From positions 62,001-126,000 of the forward strand of contig JAOSJV010000011.1 in assembly GCA_027493935.1 (NCBI GenBank): a stretch of DNA of 64,000 bases, written 5' to 3'. The notes beneath the pieces were generated by a model. That model was not told the origin of the DNA. It searched no databases and saw only the letters and a program-made list of their open reading frames with translations. Made by a program: the position numbers and the translations under genes. This document shows, in pieces, positions 55,809 to 64,000 of this stretch (positions are counted from its first letter, which is position 1; each line of letters begins with the position of its first letter). This DNA comes from Burkholderiales bacterium. Lineage in GTDB: Bacteria > Pseudomonadota > Gammaproteobacteria > Burkholderiales > SG8-39.

Positions 55809-56861
55809 ATGATCGACCAAGCAAAGCTGGACAACTTCCTCTCGCGCGCCGTCGGCGATCTCTCCGCCGGCTACGGCGGCGTGATGGTCAGCCTCGGCGC
55901 CAAGCTCGGCCTCTACAAAACCATGGCGGGCGCCGGCCCGCTCAGCGCCGCCGAGCTCGCGGCGCGCGCGGGCTGCGCCGAGCGCTACGTGCGCGAGTGG
56001 CTGAACGCGCAGGTGGCGGGCGGCTATGTCGACTATCACGCCGTCAGCGGCACCTACGAGCTCACGCCCGAGCACGCGATGGTGCTCGCCGACGAGGAGA
56101 GCCCGTACTTCATCCCGAACGCGTGGCACGTGCCAGCCTCGATGTGGTGCGACGAGGAGAAGGCGATCGACGCGTTCCGCACCGGCAAGGGCGTCTCGTG
56201 GGGCGAGCACGACGGCCGGCTCTACTGCGGCGTGGCGGCGTTCTACCGCAACGCCTACAAGGGCAGCCTGGTATCGCAGTGGCTGCCCGCGCTGGAGGGC
56301 GTCGTGGCGAAGCTCGAGGCCGGAATCAGCGTGGCCGACGTGGGCTGCGGGCACGGCCACTCGAGCATCCTCATGGCGCAGGCGTTCCCGCGGTCGCGCT
56401 TCCGCGGCTTCGACACGCACCCGGCCTCGATCGAAGCGGCGAGGCGCAACGCCGTCGCGGGCGGCGTCGGCGGACGCGCCGCCTTCGAGGTGGCGCGCGC
56501 CGCGGACTACCCCGGCAGGGGCTACGGGCTCATCTGCTTCTTCGACTGCCTGCACGACATGGGCGACCCGGTCGCCGCGGCCCGGCACGCGGCGGAGGTA
56601 CTCGCGCCCGACGGCACCGTCATGCTGGTCGAGCCGTTCGCGAACGACCGCGTCGAGGACAACGTCTCGCCGGTGGCGCGGCTCTACTACGCGGCCTCGA
56701 CCACGCTGTGCTGCGCCCACGCGATCTCCGAGGGCGGGCACCTCGTGCTCGGCGCACAGGCCGGCGAGGCGCGCCTCGCCGAGGTGTTCCGCAAGGCGGG
56801 GTTCACGCACTTCCGCCGCGCCGAGACGCCGTTCAACCTGATCCTCGAGGCGCGCCTCTGA
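55809..56861 (+). CDS. SAM-dependent methyltransferase with N-terminal winged helix
   Basis: Protein of 350 aa: DNFLSRAVGDLSAGYGGVMVSLGAKLGLYKTMAG then ELAARAGCAERYVREWLNAQVAGGYV (winged-helix dimerisation module), and the class I fold with VADVGCGHGHSSILMAQAFP (motif I), FRGFDTHPASIEAARRNA and EVLAPDGTVMLVEPFANDRVEDN. This resembles the Rv2258c-like family of unknown substrate. ATG 55809 follows AAAGGA; ATG 55761 and 55800 are alternatives. Divergent from AraC, convergent with the BTAD regulator. Confidence 0.87.
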   Translation: MIDQAKLDNFLSRAVGDLSAGYGGVMVSLGAKLGLYKTMAGAGPLSAAELAARAGCAERYVREWLNAQVAGGYVDYHAVSGTYELTPEHAMVLADEESPYFIPNAWHVPASMWCDEEKAIDAFRTGKGVSWGEHDGRLYCGVAAFYRNAYKGSLVSQWLPALEGVVAKLEAGISVADVGCGHGHSSILMAQAFPRSRFRGFDTHPASIEAARRNAVAGGVGGRAAFEVARAADYPGRGYGLICFFDCLHDMGDPVAAARHAAEVLAPDGTVMLVEPFANDRVEDNVSPVARLYYAASTTLCCAHAISEGGHLVLGAQAGEARLAEVFRKAGFTHFRRAETPFNLILEARL

Positions 56862-56873
56862 TCCGGCCGCGGG

Positions 56874-59800
56874 CTACGCCGCGCCCGCCGCGAGCGCTTC
56901 GCAGCGCGCCGCATCGAGCGGTTGCCCCGCCGCGCGATAACCGCGGGCCGCGGCGGCGAAGCGGGCCGCGGCAAGCGCGTCGTCGCCCCGCGCGCGGGCG
57001 ATGTGCGCGCGCACCTCCTCGAGCGCCGCGTGCCACGCGGGCAGGCGCATCACCACCTCTGCGAGGAACTGCACCGACTGCTCGAGGCGCGCGGCGAGAT
57101 CGAGCCGGCCCGCGCGCACGGCGGCGATGGCGGCCGGCACGGTGAAGGTGATGCGGCAGCCGGGGCAGGTCTCCAGCGGGCCGCGCACCGCGGCTTGCGC
57201 CTCCTCCAATGCGGCGAGCGCCGCGGCGGGCGCCTCGCACAGCGCGACGCGCGTGCCGTAGATCCGGTCGAGCAGGTGAAAGCCGATGTCGGTCTGGCGC
57301 GCGAGGTCGAGCGCCTCGTCGAGCAGCGCGGCGGCCGCGTCGCGCCGGCCGCGATACAGCGCGGCTTCCGCACGCCGCTGCAGCGCGAGCGCCTCGCCGG
57401 TCGCGCCGCCGAACGCGCGATGCAGCCGCCCGCCGAGCACGAGGTGCTCCTCCGCCGCGTCGAGGTCGCCGGCGAGCAGCTCCGCCTCGCCGCGCAGGGT
57501 CACGCCGAAGGCGTGCCCGCGCGCCGCCCCGAGCCGCTTCGCCTCGGCGGCGAGCGCATCGGCGAACGCGATGACCTCGGGATACGGCCGCGCCCCGTAG
57601 AGGAAGCGCTGGGTGATGCAGAGCTGGCCGTCGAATACCCGCACGGCGAGGTGCGGCACGTGGTGCGTCTCGTGCAGATCGGCCCACACGCTGCTGTGCA
57701 GCTCGCCGCGCGCGTGCGCGGCCGCCGCCTGCGCCCACGAGGCGACCACGATCGCCGCCTTGTCGCCGGTCTGCAGTGCGAGCCTCCGCGCCTCGGCGGA
57801 CTTGAGCGTGCCCATCGCGGGGTCGGCGACGCCGAGCGCGGCCGCGCCGCTGTACGCGAGCGCCTCGGCGAGGCGCCCGTCCACGGTGGTCGGGCGCACG
57901 CCGTCGAGCGCTCGCAGCGCCCCCTTCGGATCGCCCAGCTTGATCTGCGCGAGCGCCCGCTTCGCGCGCAGGTCGTGCGAGGCGGGTTCGCCCGCCGCGT
58001 CCGCGGCGCGGTCGTACGCCGCCAGCGCGGCCGGATCGCCGAGCGCGTCGAGCGCTTCGGCCCGCAGGCGCAGCGCCTCGGCGTGGTCGCGCGCGTAGTC
58101 GAGCAGCGGCTCGAGCTGGCGCAGCGCGTCCTGGAAGGCGCCGAGCCGCATCGCGTCACGCGCCGCGTCCAACAGCCACGCCGCGGCCTCGGCGGGGCTG
58201 CCGCCCGCGAGCCAGTGGCGCGCGACCACGGCGGGCGGCACCGCGAGCTGCGCCAGGCGCCGCGCGGCGTCGCGATGCGCCTTCAATCGCTGATGCGGCG
58301 GGATCTGCTCGACGAGCGCCTGGCGGACGAGCTCGTGGCGGAAGCGGTAGCGCCCGTCGGCGACGACGAGCACGCCCGCGTCGAGCGCGAGATCGAGCAG
58401 CGCGAACGCCGCGGCCTCGGTCCCTTGCGACAGCGCGATCACGAGCGCCGGATCGAGCTCGTCGCTCGCGAGCGCGAGGCGCTTGAGCAGCGCGAGCGCG
58501 CCCGCATCCACGTTGCACAGGCGCGTGGTGACCGCCTCGCGCACGCTCGGCGGCAAGCGAGTATCGGCGCCGGGACCGATGCTGCGGGCGAGCTCGAGGA
58601 CCGCGAACGCGTTGCCCTCCGCGAGCGCGACGATGCGGGCCCTGAGCGACGGGTCGAGCGCGCGCGGCGCCGCGTGCGCGGCCAGGGCCGCCGCCGCCTC
58701 GTCGGAGAGCGGCCCGAGCGCGATCGTCTCGAGCTGCCTGCCGTGGGCGAGCCGCGAGACGCGCTCGGCGAGCGGCGAGACCGCCGGCGGCGCGCGCAGC
58801 GCGAGCGCGACGCACACGGGACGCCCCGTGGCCGCGAGATGCACCATCACGTCGGCGTCGGCCTCGTCGAGCAGATGCGCATCGTCCACCAGCACCATGA
58901 CCGGGCCGCCTTCCGATGCGGCGAGCAGCAGGCGCCGGAGCGCGCCGATCACCTGGTGGCGTCCGAGCGGCCCCGCCGCGGCGGGCGCGGCGCCGGCCAG
59001 CGCGGTGAGCGCCGCGAGCACCGCGCGGGCGGGCGCGCCGATGGGCTCCATGACGGCGCGGTTCTGGAGGATCATCTGATCCACCACGGCCGCGACCGCC
59101 GCGTACGCGCGGCCCGGCTGCGCCGCATCGACGCTCACCACCTTCCAGCCGCGCTCGCGCGCGAGCGCCTCGATCTGCCGGCAGAAGGCGGTCTTGCCGA
59201 TGCCCGCCGCGCCGCGCACGAGGAGCCCGCCCGCGCGCTCGGCCGGGCTCGCCCGCAGCCACGCCGTGACCCGCGCGAACTCGCTCTGGCGCCCGACGAA
59301 GGCGGGCCCGGGGCGCTCGGCGCCCGCGATGCATTGCGCGTACAGCGCTTCGGTCTCTCGGTCGGGCGCCACGCCGAGCGCGTGCTGGAGCGCGGTGCGC
59401 AGGCGCGCATACCAGCGGATCGCCGCCGCGCGGTTCCCCGCCGCGAGCTCGCGCTGCATGAGCGCGCGGTGCGCGGGCTCGTCGGTGGGCTCGGCTTCGG
59501 CGAGCCGCTCCCACTGCTCGCTCGCGCGAAGCAGCGCGACATAGCGGCTGCGCAGCCGTTCGCGCGCCGCTTCGGTCCAGGGCTCGTACGAGGCGCCGGG
59601 CAGCAGCTCGCCGGCGTAGCCCTCGGCGGCCGCGGCGCACGCCGCCGGATCGCCGCTCGCCAGGGCCGCCCCGGCCTCGCGCTCGAAGCGCAGCGCGTCC
59701 ACGTCGAGCGCGGCGCTCGGGCACAGGATCACCTGCCCGCCGCGCAGCACCACCGCGTCGGGGCTGCGCAGCGCCTGGCGCGCGTAGTGCGCGGCCTTGC

Positions 59801-60035
59801 GCAGATTGGCGCCGCCCGCCTCGGGCGCGAGCTGCGGCCACAACGCGTCGATGATCTGCTCGCGCAGCAGCCGGTGGCGGTCGGCGAGGCCGAGCAGCTG
59901 GACGAGCTCGGCCGCGCGGCGGCCGGGCCAATCGCCGGGCGGAATCCGCGCGCCGTCGACCGACGCCGCGAAGCCGCCGAGCAACCGGATCTCCACGCGG
60001 CGGCCTGCGGTGCCGCGAGTCGCCTTGCGAGCCAT
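56874..60035 (-). CDS. BTAD-domain AAA ATPase regulator (SARP/MalT-like)
   Basis: Large protein of 1,053 aa. N-terminal winged-helix/BTAD: VEIRLLGGFAASVDGARIPPGDWPGRRAAELVQLLGLA and LRKAAHYARQALRSPDAVVLRGGQV. Then comes an AAA/STAND ATPase with FVGRQSEFARV, Walker A LLVRGAAGIGKTAFC (about residue 281), Walker B PVMVLVDDAHLLDEADADV, and long TPR-like helical repeats to the C-terminus. No LuxR HTH at the end. This is the architecture of SARP-type or signal-integrating regulators. Start ATG 60035; a 12-codon in-frame extension to 60071 is not conserved-looking. Divergent from a small ORF and a truncated hemoglobin, probable targets. Confidence 0.9.
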   Translation of the reverse strand: MARKATRGTAGRRVEIRLLGGFAASVDGARIPPGDWPGRRAAELVQLLGLADRHRLLREQIIDALWPQLAPEAGGANLRKAAHYARQALRSPDAVVLRGGQVILCPSAALDVDALRFEREAGAALASGDPAACAAAAEGYAGELLPGASYEPWTEAARERLRSRYVALLRASEQWERLAEAEPTDEPAHRALMQRELAAGNRAAAIRWYARLRTALQHALGVAPDRETEALYAQCIAGAERPGPAFVGRQSEFARVTAWLRASPAERAGGLLVRGAAGIGKTAFCRQIEALARERGWKVVSVDAAQPGRAYAAVAAVVDQMILQNRAVMEPIGAPARAVLAALTALAGAAPAAAGPLGRHQVIGALRRLLLAASEGGPVMVLVDDAHLLDEADADVMVHLAATGRPVCVALALRAPPAVSPLAERVSRLAHGRQLETIALGPLSDEAAAALAAHAAPRALDPSLRARIVALAEGNAFAVLELARSIGPGADTRLPPSVREAVTTRLCNVDAGALALLKRLALASDELDPALVIALSQGTEAAAFALLDLALDAGVLVVADGRYRFRHELVRQALVEQIPPHQRLKAHRDAARRLAQLAVPPAVVARHWLAGGSPAEAAAWLLDAARDAMRLGAFQDALRQLEPLLDYARDHAEALRLRAEALDALGDPAALAAYDRAADAAGEPASHDLRAKRALAQIKLGDPKGALRALDGVRPTTVDGRLAEALAYSGAAALGVADPAMGTLKSAEARRLALQTGDKAAIVVASWAQAAAAHARGELHSSVWADLHETHHVPHLAVRVFDGQLCITQRFLYGARPYPEVIAFADALAAEAKRLGAARGHAFGVTLRGEAELLAGDLDAAEEHLVLGGRLHRAFGGATGEALALQRRAEAALYRGRRDAAAALLDEALDLARQTDIGFHLLDRIYGTRVALCEAPAAALAALEEAQAAVRGPLETCPGCRITFTVPAAIAAVRAGRLDLAARLEQSVQFLAEVVMRLPAWHAALEEVRAHIARARGDDALAAARFAAAARGYRAAGQPLDAARCEALAAGAA

Positions 60036-60184
60036 GGGCCGCAGTGTCCTATGACCACGGCGCGCGAACAACCGGCCCGCGGGCCGGGAACGTTTCGGGA
60101 ACGACGCATGCGGATGCTGGCATCCGCAGGCCGCCCGACGCGCCTGCGGCTCACAACCCGGTCGACACCTGCGAGGAGCGCTAC

Positions 60185-60388
60185 ATGGACGTTCAAAAAC
60201 TGGTCGTTCCCCTCTCCGCTGGCGGATACGCGACGCTGACTTTCCCGGAGCCCGTCACGCCCGAAAGGGTCCGGATGCTCGAGGAGGCCACCGCCCTGAT
60301 GCTCGAAGCGCTGCGTGACGGCGCGCTCGCGCGGCAGGCGGAGCAGGCCGGCGCGATCGAGCACGACTCCTGGGCGGTTCACGCCTGA
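60185..60388 (+). CDS. Small hypothetical protein next to truncated hemoglobin
   Basis: Protein of 67 aa: MDVQKLVVPLSAGGYATLTF, then PEPVTPERVRMLEEATALML and a charged C-terminus. Ribosome-binding site GAGGAG precedes ATG 60185. One beta-hairpin plus one helix is predicted by eye. Its position between the BTAD regulator promoter and the hemoglobin gene (22 bases before it) indicates a two-gene operon. No family is recognised. Confidence 0.65.
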   Translation: MDVQKLVVPLSAGGYATLTFPEPVTPERVRMLEEATALMLEALRDGALARQAEQAGAIEHDSWAVHA

Positions 60389-60410
60389 GCGCCGGCGCGA
60401 GGAGGCTCCC

Positions 60411-60770
60411 ATGGCTGCAACGCTCTACGAGCGGCTCGGCGGCACCGAGCGCATCGCCGCGATCGCCGAGGAATCCATCGATCGCCACGCGGTGAACCCG
60501 GTGCTCGGGCCGCGCTTCCGGGGCAAGGACCTGCCGCGGCTGAAGCAGCTCGGCACGCAGTTCTTCTGCGCGGGCATCGGCGGACCGCAGCGCTACCAGG
60601 GGCGCGATCTGCGCACCGTGCACGCCGGAATGAACATCAGCGAGCAGGAGTTCCTGGCGACGATGGACGACATCGTCGCGGCGCTCGAGGCCCACGGCGT
60701 GGCGCGGCCCGAGGTCGACGAGGTGGTCGCGATCCTGTACGCGCTGAAGGGCGACGTGCTGCGCATCTGA
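60411..60770 (+). CDS. Group 1 truncated hemoglobin
   Basis: Haem protein of 119 aa: LYERLGGTERIAAIAEESID, NPVLGPRF, LKQLGTQFFCAGIGGPQRYQG, proximal His in LRTVHAGMNISEQEF, and VVAILYALKGDV. The B9-B10 position, normally Phe-Tyr in NO-scavenging TrHbN, appears here as Ser-Ile (EESIDRH), so the oxygen-stabilising Tyr is not obvious. ATG 60411 after GGAGG. Probably involved in NO or O2 chemistry, or a redox signal read by the divergent BTAD regulator. Confidence 0.88.
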   Translation: MAATLYERLGGTERIAAIAEESIDRHAVNPVLGPRFRGKDLPRLKQLGTQFFCAGIGGPQRYQGRDLRTVHAGMNISEQEFLATMDDIVAALEAHGVARPEVDEVVAILYALKGDVLRI

Positions 60771-60810
60771 CACGGGCCCCGGGCGGGCGGCTCGGCGGCG
60801 GAGCGCGCCG

Positions 60811-61416
60811 TCACGGCGCCGGCGCCGCCCCGGACACCAGACCGAGCTCGGCGAAGCGCAGGTACAGCTCGCGGCAGACCCAGGCGTCGGTCGCCGCGTA
60901 GGCGATCTGCCGCGGCGACAGGCGGCGCGCCGCCCAGTTCGTCGTCTTCGCGCCCTTGGGGATGCGCGCGCCGAGGAACATCCCGGCGAGATTGCGCACG
61001 CCGGTCTGCTTGACGCCGTGCCGCCGCGCGACCGTGCCGAGATCCACGACCGCGCGCGCCTCGAACGCGAAGAGCTCCCGCAGGCCGCGCAGATCCTCGC
61101 GCACCGACACGCCCGCCTTGACGATGCGCTCGGAGCCGAGGATCTCCCGCAGGGGTCCGGAGAAGTCGTGCTGCTGCACCTGCAGGAGATACACCGCGCC
61201 CGCGGCGGCGAGCTGCACGAGCGCGGGCAGGTAGCGCTCGCCGCGCACGAAGGCCGGCCGCGTCTCGGTGTCGAAGCCGACCACGCGCTCGCGCTCGAGC
61301 TCGGCCAGCGCGCGCTCGAGCTCCGCCGGCGCCGCGACGAGGCGCACCGGCCCCTCGTAGCGGCGGATGGGCAGCGCGCCGAGCGCCTCGGGCGAGAGCT
61401 TGCGCGCCTCGCTCAC
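60811..61416 (-). CDS. 3'-5' exonuclease, RNase D-like DEDD domain
   Basis: DEDDy exonuclease of 201 aa. Motif I VVGFDTETRPAF (DxE), motif II region SVREDLRGLRELF, motif III YAATDAWVCRELYLRF (YxxxD). There is no HRDC domain, so it is shorter than RNase D. Start GTG 61416 overlaps the LysR stop (GTGA), so both genes are probably co-transcribed. In vitro such enzymes trim RNA or DNA 3' ends; the target here is not known. Confidence 0.88.
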   Translation of the reverse strand: MSEARKLSPEALGALPIRRYEGPVRLVAAPAELERALAELERERVVGFDTETRPAFVRGERYLPALVQLAAAGAVYLLQVQQHDFSGPLREILGSERIVKAGVSVREDLRGLRELFAFEARAVVDLGTVARRHGVKQTGVRNLAGMFLGARIPKGAKTTNWAARRLSPRQIAYAATDAWVCRELYLRFAELGLVSGAAPAP

Positions 61417-62420
61417 GCGCGGCGCCCGCGCGAGCGAGCGCGCGCGTCCCTCGGGCGCGGGCCCGCCGCGCGGCCTGCCGCGCCGGCCGGCGCGAGCGTG
61501 AACTCGCCGTCGCTTCGCGCTTCGCTCCGCAGCCAGTCGACGAAGGCCGCCACCGCCTCGCTCGCTGCGACCGCCGGCCGGCGGGTCACGAAGAATGTGC
61601 CGCGGTGCGCGACCGCCTCGCGGCCGAAGGGCGCGCAGAGTACCCCTTCGCGGAGATGCCGCACGAGATACGGCCAGACGCCCATCGCGACGCCGCTGCC
61701 CCCGACCGCCGCGGCGACGAGCTGGTCGTACTGCGGGAACCACAGCGTGCTCGCCGGCTTGAAGCGCCGGGTCTTCGTGGCGTCGAGCCAGAAGTCCCAC
61801 TCCGACATGCGCCGGCCATCGCGCAGGCTCTCGTAATCGAGCCGCACGTGGCGGGCGAGGTCGGCCGGCGCGCGGATCGGGCGCGACCGGTCGCGCGCGA
61901 GCGCGGGCGCGCAGGCCGGGAAGGTCATGCACTCGAGCAGCGGCTCGCCGTCCGGAACGTCGGCCCCGGGCAGCACCACCCGGATCGCGACGTCCAGCCG
62001 GTCGCGCTCGAGATCGGGCTTGTCGTTGCTCGCCACGACGCGCACGTCGATGCCGGGGTGCGCGCGATTGAACCGCGGCAGCCGCGGCGCGAGCCAGAGC
62101 GAGGCGAACGCGCTCGTCGTGGTCACCGCGAGCGTCTTCCCGGCGTCGGCGATGCGATCGACGACGGCGTCGATCTGCGCGAGCGCCTCCTCGGCGACGC
62201 GGTAGAGCTCTTCGCCCGCCGGGGTCAGCTGCAGCATCCGGCTGCCGCGATCGAACAGCGGTCGGCCCAGCTGATCCTCGAGCGTCTTGATCTCGCGGCT
62301 GACCGCGGGCTGGGTCACGAAGAGCTCCTGGGCCGCGCGCGTGAAGCTCAGGTGCCGCGCGGCGGCGCGAAAGCCGCGCAGGAGGTCTAGCGAGATCCGC
62401 GGCGGGCGGCGCTTATCCAT
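61413..62420 (-). CDS. LysR-family transcriptional regulator (GcvA-like)
   Basis: LTTR of 335 aa. N-terminal HTH: LLRGFRAAARHLSFTRAAQE, LFVTQPAVSREIKTLEDQLG, FDRGSRMLQLTPAGEELY. The two-lobe inducer domain follows (LAVTTTSAFASLWLAPRLPRF, VDRIADAGKTLAV), with the GcvA-type stretch ALVVTTTPSFASxWLxPRLxRF. The C-terminus is Arg/Pro-rich and longer than usual (about 30 extra residues), reaching TGA 61413. The downstream exonuclease start overlaps its stop. Likely target: nearby genes or itself; no binding site was identified. Confidence 0.9.
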   Translation of the reverse strand: MDKRRPPRISLDLLRGFRAAARHLSFTRAAQELFVTQPAVSREIKTLEDQLGRPLFDRGSRMLQLTPAGEELYRVAEEALAQIDAVVDRIADAGKTLAVTTTSAFASLWLAPRLPRFNRAHPGIDVRVVASNDKPDLERDRLDVAIRVVLPGADVPDGEPLLECMTFPACAPALARDRSRPIRAPADLARHVRLDYESLRDGRRMSEWDFWLDATKTRRFKPASTLWFPQYDQLVAAAVGGSGVAMGVWPYLVRHLREGVLCAPFGREAVAHRGTFFVTRRPAVAASEAVAAFVDWLRSEARSDGEFTLAPAGAAGRAAGPRPRDARARSRGRRA

Positions 62421-62539
62421 TACCGCGGCTCATGGCAGGACTAACAAAAGATCGTTTGAGCGGCGCGCGGGTTCGCGCGAAGAATGCCGCCCAGGTTCCC
62501 GCCCGCGGTGGACGGGAAACCGACCAGGAGGTGCCAACC

Positions 62540-62983
62540 ATGACCACGCATGCCGTCGTTGCACGCTTTCTCGCGCCCTTCGTCGCCGGGAGCCTAGCGC
62601 TCGTCTTTCCGCCCGCCGCGCTCGCGGCCGACAACCTGCCCCCGGAGACGCTCGCCGTCAAGGTGTTTCCCGACCGGTACGTCGCGGTCGGCAAGCAGTT
62701 CGCCGACCTTGCCGCGCTCGAGGCCTGGGCGAAGCCGATCGTCCTGCGGGAAGTGCGGCTGGAAACCTGCAGCGCGGGCGCCGGCAAGCAGCTGCTCGCC
62801 GCGGCCGCGCGCTTCCAGGACGTGTACCGGGAAGCCGTCCTGATCCGGACGCAGTCGCCGGGCGAGCCGGCCGCCTGCGCGTCGGCGGCGCACGCAGGGG
62901 CGATGCCCGCGATCGCCGGCACGCACCCGGACGATCGCGAGTACCTGGCGACCAACGCTTCCGGACGAAGCATCCTGCCCTGA
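62540..62983 (+). CDS. Secreted hypothetical protein
   Basis: Protein of 147 aa with a signal peptide (VARFLAPFVAGSLALVFPPAALA). The mature part AVKVFPDRYVAVGKQFADLAALEAWAKPIVLREVRLETCSAGAGKQLLAAAARF then ACASAAHAGAMPAIAG has two Cys that may pair. ATG 62540 is preceded by a strong AGGAGGTG. Divergent from the LysR gene (119 bases), so it could be under its control. No family recognised. Confidence 0.68.
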   Translation: MTTHAVVARFLAPFVAGSLALVFPPAALAADNLPPETLAVKVFPDRYVAVGKQFADLAALEAWAKPIVLREVRLETCSAGAGKQLLAAAARFQDVYREAVLIRTQSPGEPAACASAAHAGAMPAIAGTHPDDREYLATNASGRSILP

Positions 62984-63091
62984 CGGGCGAAGCCTCGCCG
63001 CGCAGAGCGGCCCGGCCTCAGCGAAGGCGCAGCCGGCGGGTATCGGCCCGCCGGTTGCGCGTGCGCTTGCGGCGGGCGTCCCCCTATGCGG

Positions 63092-63488
63092 CTAACCCCA
63101 CACCGGCGGCGGACGACCGGGCGCGGTCGCCTCGAGCACCGGAAGCGCCTCGCGATCGATCACGCCGGCCGGCGCATGCGCGAGGCGCGGCCGCGCGAGA
63201 AAGTAATCGGCGATGATCGACAGCGAGAGCGCCGCGAAGCCGACGAAGACCGCCGTCGTCCACCACGTCGTCGTCTCGTTCGCCAAGACGTCCGACACGA
63301 CCGCGAGCGCGGTGAAGAACACCAACACGACGAGCCCGAGGACGAGCGTGCTCGGCGGGAATCCGCCGCGCCGCATCGGCGCGCGGCCGCGCCCGGAGCC
63401 GGCTCCTCGCCACCCAGTCCATGCTCGCGGCCATTCCGGTGCCCCACAGGGCCCATTGGATGGCAGGAGCCCACCACGGCTCGTTCAT
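63092..63488 (-). CDS. Small membrane protein (frameshifted)
   Basis: Start ATG 63488 gives MNEPWWAPAIQWALWGTGMA and an amphipathic first part; removing one base at 63395-63396 continues into SRLGRGRAPMRRGGFPPSTL and two helices (LGLVVLVFFTALAVVSDVLA and TTAVFVGFAALSLSIIADYF), with a charged tail. About 131 aa. No known family. The extra base has the same context (CCCGGAG for CCCGAG) as in the aminotransferase gene. Confidence 0.68.
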
Positions 63489-63546
63489 GGTCCGGCTACG
63501 CGCCAGCGGAATCCGGGATGCGAAGGTGCGCGAATGGATGCCGGAG

Positions 63547-64000
63547 CTACTTCTTGCGCTCCGATATGATACGCGCTGCGATTTTTGCGGCCGTGGCTAC
63601 GAAGACGTCGCAGCGCTGGTACAGACCGTCACGCTCGAACTTGGCCACGCCTTCGGCAGTGCGGATGTCGCACCCCAGCAGCTCTTTGCAGTCCCGGGCG
63701 CCGAATTCCCGCTCGAACTCGCCGACGAGTTGCTGGGCGGCGGCGTACGCCTTGTCCACCGTCTCCCCTGGACCGCTGCGCCCGAATGCGAGGCCGAGAC
63801 CCAGCAGTGCGCCGGTCAGGGCGCCGCAAGGCCCACAGGTGCGCCCCATGCCGCTGCAGAGCACGGTCGCCATTCCGGGAACGACGCCGGAATCCACTTT
63901 CTGGGCCTTCGCAAGGCCCAGCAGGACGCTCTCGGCACACAGGAAGCCGGCGTCCGCAGCCTGCTGGACTGTTTCGCGAACCTCGGAGACGAACTCCGAT
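63547..64000 (-). CDS. C_GCAxxG_C_C family redox protein (5' end beyond window)
   Basis: Cysteine-rich protein whose N-terminus lies outside the window. Visible from the edge: EFVSEVRETVQQAADAGFLC, then ESVLLGLAKAQKV, VLCSGMGRTCGPCGALTGALLGLGLAFG, FGARDCKELLGCDIRTAEG and LYQRCDVFVATAAKI. The Cys set with GAL(T)GALLG spacing fits C_GCAxxG_C_C proteins, often linked to redox or metal-binding roles. Ends at 63547. Confidence 0.84.
   Translation of the reverse strand, partial: SEFVSEVRETVQQAADAGFLCAESVLLGLAKAQKVDSGVVPGMATVLCSGMGRTCGPCGALTGALLGLGLAFGRSGPGETVDKAYAAAQQLVGEFEREFGARDCKELLGCDIRTAEGVAKFERDGLYQRCDVFVATAAKIAARIISERKK

Noticed and set aside
56922..60239. Long antisense open frame opposite the BTAD regulator (over 1,100 codons)
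   Set aside because: It is a shadow of the real gene: codon bias and BTAD, Walker and TPR features lie on the minus strand. The plus-strand product is low-complexity Arg/Gly/Ala.
1..64000. CRISPR arrays, tRNA or rRNA genes, integrase or att sites
   Set aside because: No regularly spaced direct repeats, cloverleaf-like segments, rRNA cores or integrase motifs were seen on either strand; a tRNAscan or CRISPR search would settle it.

Overview
The window is about 69% G+C with strongly GC-biased third codon positions. It looks like a chromosome segment of a betaproteobacterium, most likely Burkholderiales or a close relative. Pointers are a Bug/TctC tricarboxylate-binding protein, the GST / NDUFA9-like reductase / Slt transglycosylase / 5-formyl-THF cyclo-ligase neighbourhood, TtcA, MidA and many soil-type catabolic genes. 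No rRNA, tRNA or CRISPR array was seen.

Layout. (1) 0-4 kb: an aromatic-acid operon (VOC protein, GalB-type hydratase, CHA aldolase, TctC binding protein, LigI-like lactonase) matching the lower gallate/protocatechuate 4,5-cleavage route. (2) 4-20 kb: a Na/Ca antiporter, a BNR-repeat protein paired with a MoaD-like carrier, an ankyrin protein, small envelope proteins, a CoA ligase, a rhodanese, an AsmA-like ydbH-ynbE-ydbL operon, MFS + GNAT, SMP-30, DUF456 and a DsrC-like protein. (3) 20.2-32.9 kb: the most unusual region. Two paralogous NCS2-type permeases, each with a C-terminal RsbW-like ATPase domain, sit at the two ends, transcribed outward, of a signalling block: STAS, two orphan periplasmic binding proteins, a Cache hybrid histidine kinase, a response regulator, a receiver-PP2C phosphatase, an RsbW-type kinase and a second STAS. 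It abuts gene debris on both sides: a MoxR fragment and a transposase tail on the left, a broken PIN gene on the right. (4) 33-46 kb: a helix-turn-helix ORF running in frame into serine/alanine-glyoxylate aminotransferase, a molybdopterin oxidoreductase, an MFS carrier, a benzoate-type CoA ligase with a palindromic operator candidate, TtcA, a DUF2272 lipoprotein, a pteridine-reductase-like SDR, MidA, a diheme cytochrome c, a hydrolase and a GST. (5) 46.5-56 kb: housekeeping genes (cca, GST, NDUFA9-like, slt, 5-FCL) and accessory genes (EF-hand protein, DHCW cupin, TauE, AraC). (6) 55.8-64 kb: a methyltransferase, a large BTAD-ATPase regulator divergent from a small ORF and a truncated hemoglobin, an RNase D-like exonuclease with LysR, secreted and membrane hypotheticals, and a C_GCAxxG_C_C protein cut by the right edge.

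The central block reads as a partner-switching system. The kinase, phosphatase and anti-sigma-like ATPase would set the phosphorylation of two STAS antagonists. No sigma factor is present, so the fused ATPase domains of the permeases are attractive outputs. This is inference.

About 20 genes carry single-base frameshifts, mostly one extra G or C in or beside a short G/C run, inside proteins that are otherwise intact. This affects conserved housekeeping genes as well as accessory ones, so it most likely reflects sequencing or assembly error. Such genes are annotated here as whole CDSs with the shift position given.
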